DNA from: CAXMST01 sp963712765 | Lineage (GTDB): Bacteria > Actinomycetota > Thermoleophilia > Solirubrobacterales > 70-9 | Direction of reading: 5' to 3' | NCBI GenBank assembly: GCA_963712765.1 | Contig: CAVQIX010000001.1 | Location: forward strand, 124,001-188,000 | Length of the DNA stretch: 64,000 bases | In this document: positions 61,321 through 64,000 of the stretch, piece by piece | Numbering within the stretch: the first letter of the stretch is position 1 | Layout of the letters: each line of letters begins with the position of its first letter | Program-made: the position numbers and the translations under genes | Notes under the pieces: model-generated | What the model was told of the DNA's origin: nothing | Database searches by the model: none | Seen by the model: the letters and a program-made list of their open reading frames with translations, nothing else

Positions 61321-61713
61321 ATGCCGCCCAAGACAGCCACCAAGCCCCGTACTGCAGCGAAGCCAAAGGCGACCAAAGCCCGCAAGCCCAAATCGACCAA
61401 GAAGAAGGCCGACAGGCCGGTCGACCGCCTCGACCAGGCGATCGCCGCGGCCCAGGACGCGGTCAAGGACCTGCGCGGCGATCTCAGCCGCGGCCAGAAG
61501 GACCTGGTGAAGGATGTCGACAAGACGCTCAAGGACGCGCGCGGCAACCTGCGCCGGGTGCGGAAGACGCTCGTCAAAGACCTCGAGGAGGTCGGCCAGA
61601 AGCTGAGCGGCAAGAGCAGCGCCACCAAACGGAAGCCTGCCCGGAAGCCTGCCGCGAAGCGGAAGACGAAGACGAGCGCCCCGAAAACCAAGAAGAGCCG
61701 GACCAAGAAGTAG
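61321..61713 (+). CDS. Lys/Ala-rich histone H1-like basic protein
   Basis: 130 residues, very basic. An N-terminal SPKK-like tail (KTATKPRTAAKPKATKARKP) is followed by a 55-residue amphipathic helical core (RLDQAIAAAQDAVKDLRGDL, VKDVDKTLKDARGNLRRVRK). The C-terminal tail is Lys/Pro/Ala/Thr (RKPARKPAAKRKTKTSAPKT). This composition fits nucleoid-associated histone H1-like or HupB-tail-like DNA-compacting proteins. Phasin-like or lipid-body roles also occur with such cores. It has a strong promoter and a clear AAGGAG site 7 nt upstream, consistent with high expression. It is convergent with the FG-GAP gene. Confidence 0.8.
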   Translation: MPPKTATKPRTAAKPKATKARKPKSTKKKADRPVDRLDQAIAAAQDAVKDLRGDLSRGQKDLVKDVDKTLKDARGNLRRVRKTLVKDLEEVGQKLSGKSSATKRKPARKPAAKRKTKTSAPKTKKSRTKK

Positions 61714-61720
61714 CCAAGCT

Positions 61721-61739
61721 GCCGACGGGCAGCGTCGGC
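61721..61739. terminator. weak stem-loop after the H1-like gene
   Basis: GCCGAC, a 7-nt loop, then GTCGGC, 8 nt after the stop at 61713. The stem is short and there is no T-run. Confidence 0.3.
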
Positions 61740-61848
61740 TCCAACGCACACGGTCTACGCAGGGATCTGTCGAACCCGCGGGCGACAATCGCCCCCGGGT
61801 GGCCGTCGAATCGACCTTGACGGTACGCGTCGAGCGCGGCGCCGGCCG

Positions 61849-62991
61849 TTAGCGCTTGTTGAAGAAGAGGTCGAGCCCGGTCTCGGTACCAACGATGACG
61901 TCCAGGCCCTTGTCGCCGTTGATCCGTCCGGCGGTTGCGACGTAGCCGATGTCTGTGCCCGGGTAGACCTTGGGGGGCTTGAAGCTGCCGTCGCCCTTGC
62001 CGCGGAGGATCGCCAACCCGTAGGGCTCCTCGAAGAGCGCTACCGCCAGGTCGAGCTCGCCGTCGCGATTGAAGTCGCCTGCCTCGTGGCCATTGGGCCC
62101 GAGCTCTCCGGCGGAGGTCGAGATCGGGGCCTTGAGCTTCCCCTTGCCGTTGCCCAGGAACACCATCACCGTTCCGTCGTCGTAGTTGCCGGCCGCGACG
62201 TCGCGCTTTCGGTCACCGTTGAAGTCACCGAGCGCCGGATCGAAGGAATCGCCACCGGGGGCCGTCCTCTGGATCGCCGACTTGAGGGTGCCGTTGCGCT
62301 TCGTCAGCAAGACCGACGTCGTGCCGTCTCCGGCGGTGCTGACGACGTCGGGGCGCTTGTCGCCGTTCATCTTTCCGACCGCGATCCCATAGGACTCGGC
62401 GCCGGCCGCGTAATCGACCCTGGACTTGAACTTGCCGTTCCCCTTGCCGAGCAGGACCGAGACGGCGTCGTCGCCGACGCTGTCGTAGTTGCCGACGACC
62501 ATGTCCAGCTTCTTGTCCCGATTGAGATCGGTGAGCTCGACCAGCCAGCTCCCGGGCCCGCCGGGGAGAGTGCCGCCGTCCTTGAAGGTCCCCTTCTTGC
62601 GCTGCAGGAAGATCGAGATCGTGCTGTCCTCGAAATTGGCGGCGACGATGTCCTTGCGCCGGTCACCGTTGATGTCGCCGACCGAGACCCCTTCCGGAGC
62701 CGCCCCGGCCTCGAGCCGCACCTCGGGACCGAACTTTCCGTTCTTCTTGCCCGGGTAGACCGAGACGTGATCGTCATCGTTCTCCCCGTTGCCGGCAACC
62801 AGGTCCTTCTTGCCGTCACCGTTGAGGTCGGTCAGCACGATCGCGTAGACCGAGCCACCGGAGTCGAGGGTGCCGGCGGACTTGAACGAGCCAAAGCCGA
62901 AGGCCGCGCCCACGAGAACGAGACCCGTGATCGCCACGAGCATGACCCCTGCAGTGCTGTTGACCCGCCGCCCCCGCACGGGGGAGAGCAT
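61849..62991 (-). CDS. secreted FG-GAP/VCBS repeat protein
   Basis: 380 residues. An N-terminal membrane or signal helix (VMLVAITGLVLVGAAFGFGS) is followed by about seven beta-propeller blades. Each carries a calcium-loop-like motif of the form D-x-N-x-D-x-x-x-D: LTDLNGDGKKDLVAG, VGDINGDRRKDIVAAN, LTDLNRDKKLDMVVGN, LGDFNGDRKRDVAAGN, AGDFNRDGELDLAVA. These form an integrin alpha-like propeller outside the cell, probably for binding or adhesion. The start reads MLSPVRGRRVNSTAG before the signal. The gene lies 59 bp downstream of the next surface protein on the same strand. Confidence 0.88.
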   Translation of the reverse strand: MLSPVRGRRVNSTAGVMLVAITGLVLVGAAFGFGSFKSAGTLDSGGSVYAIVLTDLNGDGKKDLVAGNGENDDDHVSVYPGKKNGKFGPEVRLEAGAAPEGVSVGDINGDRRKDIVAANFEDSTISIFLQRKKGTFKDGGTLPGGPGSWLVELTDLNRDKKLDMVVGNYDSVGDDAVSVLLGKGNGKFKSRVDYAAGAESYGIAVGKMNGDKRPDVVSTAGDGTTSVLLTKRNGTLKSAIQRTAPGGDSFDPALGDFNGDRKRDVAAGNYDDGTVMVFLGNGKGKLKAPISTSAGELGPNGHEAGDFNRDGELDLAVALFEEPYGLAILRGKGDGSFKPPKVYPGTDIGYVATAGRINGDKGLDVIVGTETGLDLFFNKR

Positions 62992-63050
62992 GGCATACGG
63001 GGCAAGGACTCGGGCGGGCGCAAGCCCTGAGCCGGGTAGCCGAAGGCCTC

Positions 63051-64000
63051 CTAGCGCTTCAACTTCACCGAGAGCTTCTGCGTTCTCTGGTTGCCGGCCC
63101 CGTCGGTCAGCTTCACCTTCAACTTCGCCTTTGCCTTCTTGCCCTTCTTCAGAGCCTTGGCGATCTTCTTCGCGTGCTTGGACTTCTTCGGCCTCAGCTT
63201 CAGCTTCTTCGACTTACCCGAGGACACGGACTTGGTCCGCGGCTTGAGCTTGTAGGACCGCTTGCCGACCTTGATCTTTCCGGTGGCCTTGGCTCTGAGA
63301 TCCTCGCCGGCCTTGACCTTGGCCTTGACGAAGATCTTCCTGCCCCTCTGCCTCTGCTTCTTCCTGGCGGAGGCCTTGCCGTCCACCCTCGTGTCGTCTC
63401 CACCGACGTCCGTGTCGACGTTGAACGAGCGCTGGGCCGGTGTCGCGTCGGCGTTGCCGGCCCCATTGACGGCCCGGACCGCAAAGGCGTGTGGGCCGTC
63501 GGCGAGGGCAGCGGTCGTGTCCGAGGCTCCGGGCCCCGAGCAGGCCTTGAAGACCGCGCCGTCGACCCTGCACTCGAAGCTCGAGCCGGCCTTGTCGGAT
63601 GAGAAGGTGAAAGTTGCCGTGTTGTCCTTGGTCGCGCCGCCTGGCCCCGAGTCGATGGATGTGTCAGGCAGACAGCTCGGATCTCCGAACGTCCCGATCG
63701 CGGTGCTCCAGGTCGTCGCCGAGGTCGCGGCGTAGTACTGATTCGTGTACCAGAAATCGCAATCGGTACTCGGATCTGCCGACATCGAGCTGGAGTCGCC
63801 CCAGCGGAGAGCCGAACTGGTTTGGGAGCCACCACCCGCGATCATTATCCGTTCAGCGCCGAGCGTCCCGGGAGGATCGCTCGCGGTGCGCGTCGCATAA
63901 CGGATACTCGGGAAGGCGGTGCTGCCGGAGGCCGAGTAGCCAAGCGCGATATCCCCGAGGCCGTTCATCGCGATGCTCCCGTTGAATCTATTCAGGCCAT
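63051..64000 (-). CDS. large surface protein, C-terminal part (gene continues past the right edge)
   Basis: About 316 C-terminal residues are visible and the frame is open to the window end. The first ~110 residues (MNGLGDIALGYSASGSTAFP, IRYATRTASDPPGTLGAERI, SSMSADPSTDCDFWYTNQYY) match the repeat seen at the end of large secreted proteins of soil bacteria. Next comes an Ig-like module (TATFTFSSDKAGSSFECRVD, ADGPHAFAVRAVNGAGNADA). The last ~90 residues are a Lys-rich beta tail (KLKPRTKSVSSGKSKKLKLR, AKKIAKALKKGKKAKAKLKV) of the kind often placed at the C-terminus of Thermoleophilia exported proteins. Probably a wall-attached protein; the catalytic or binding part lies outside the window. Confidence 0.85.
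   Translation of the reverse strand, partial: GLNRFNGSIAMNGLGDIALGYSASGSTAFPSIRYATRTASDPPGTLGAERIMIAGGGSQTSSALRWGDSSSMSADPSTDCDFWYTNQYYAATSATTWSTAIGTFGDPSCLPDTSIDSGPGGATKDNTATFTFSSDKAGSSFECRVDGAVFKACSGPGASDTTAALADGPHAFAVRAVNGAGNADATPAQRSFNVDTDVGGDDTRVDGKASARKKQRQRGRKIFVKAKVKAGEDLRAKATGKIKVGKRSYKLKPRTKSVSSGKSKKLKLRPKKSKHAKKIAKALKKGKKAKAKLKVKLTDGAGNQRTQKLSVKLKR

Overview
The window is high-GC, gene-dense chromosomal DNA from an actinobacterium. GTG and TTG starts, 1-8 bp gene overlaps and missing Shine-Dalgarno sites are common. The secreted 217-residue family with the N-terminus MTRFKQRPSPALVISMIALF, the Lys-rich C-terminal tails on surface proteins and the overall gene mix suggest Thermoleophilia (Solirubrobacterales-like). 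That placement is inference, not a database result. No insertion sequences, phage genes, CRISPR arrays or rRNA were seen.

Layout. 0-13.4 kb is central carbon metabolism: mdh (cut by the left edge) and icd on the minus strand, then an AidB-like acyl-CoA dehydrogenase, a crotonase and a site-2 protease. Two different succinate dehydrogenase/fumarate reductase clusters follow back to back: sdhCAB with a cytochrome b anchor, and sdhABE with an HdrB-like cysteine-rich subunit. 13.4-17.6 kb holds a collapsed sensor/receiver/HD-GYP pseudogene and an ion-transport group (CPA2 antiporter, ArsB/NhaD-type permease, CBS protein). 17.6-24.7 kb (minus) has two small proteins, a flavin amine oxidase, a large membrane protein, asd and lysC. 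25-28.4 kb is the conserved SRP RNA-dnaX-ebfC-recR block; the SRP RNA is the long, Alu-domain kind known from Bacillus. 28.5-30.1 kb has an M15-like peptidase, tRNA-Val(CAC) and a secreted repeat protein. 30.3-36.1 kb is a plus-strand run: membrane protein, GluQRS, Baeyer-Villiger-type monooxygenase, wax ester synthase/DGAT, GST-like protein and a small protein. 36.1-46.6 kb mixes SDRs, a CPA2 antiporter fused to TrkA-N and a UBP zinc finger, a CsaA-like protein, a P450, a Ca2+ exchanger, an ABC1 kinase, an MpaB-type protein, a sulfatase lipoprotein and a DppF relic.

46.7-54.4 kb is one tightly overlapped minus-strand operon. It encodes a group 3b-type cytosolic [NiFe] hydrogenase (hydB, a cyclic-nucleotide-binding protein, hydG, hydD, hydA), its maturation protease, and pyruvate phosphate dikinase as the last gene. 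54.5-64 kb holds a coiled-coil membrane protein, an alkylsulfatase, an internally deleted APC permease, an HD-GYP protein with 11 GGGGSP repeats and a Cys-pair repeat domain, an H1-like basic protein, an FG-GAP protein, and a large surface protein cut by the right edge.

The most notable observations are the paired complex II systems, the hydrogenase operon with a built-in cyclic-nucleotide sensor and PPDK, the long SRP RNA, the HD-GYP/repeat fusion, and a recurrent TANNNT box 6-9 nt before start codons that points to widespread leaderless transcription.
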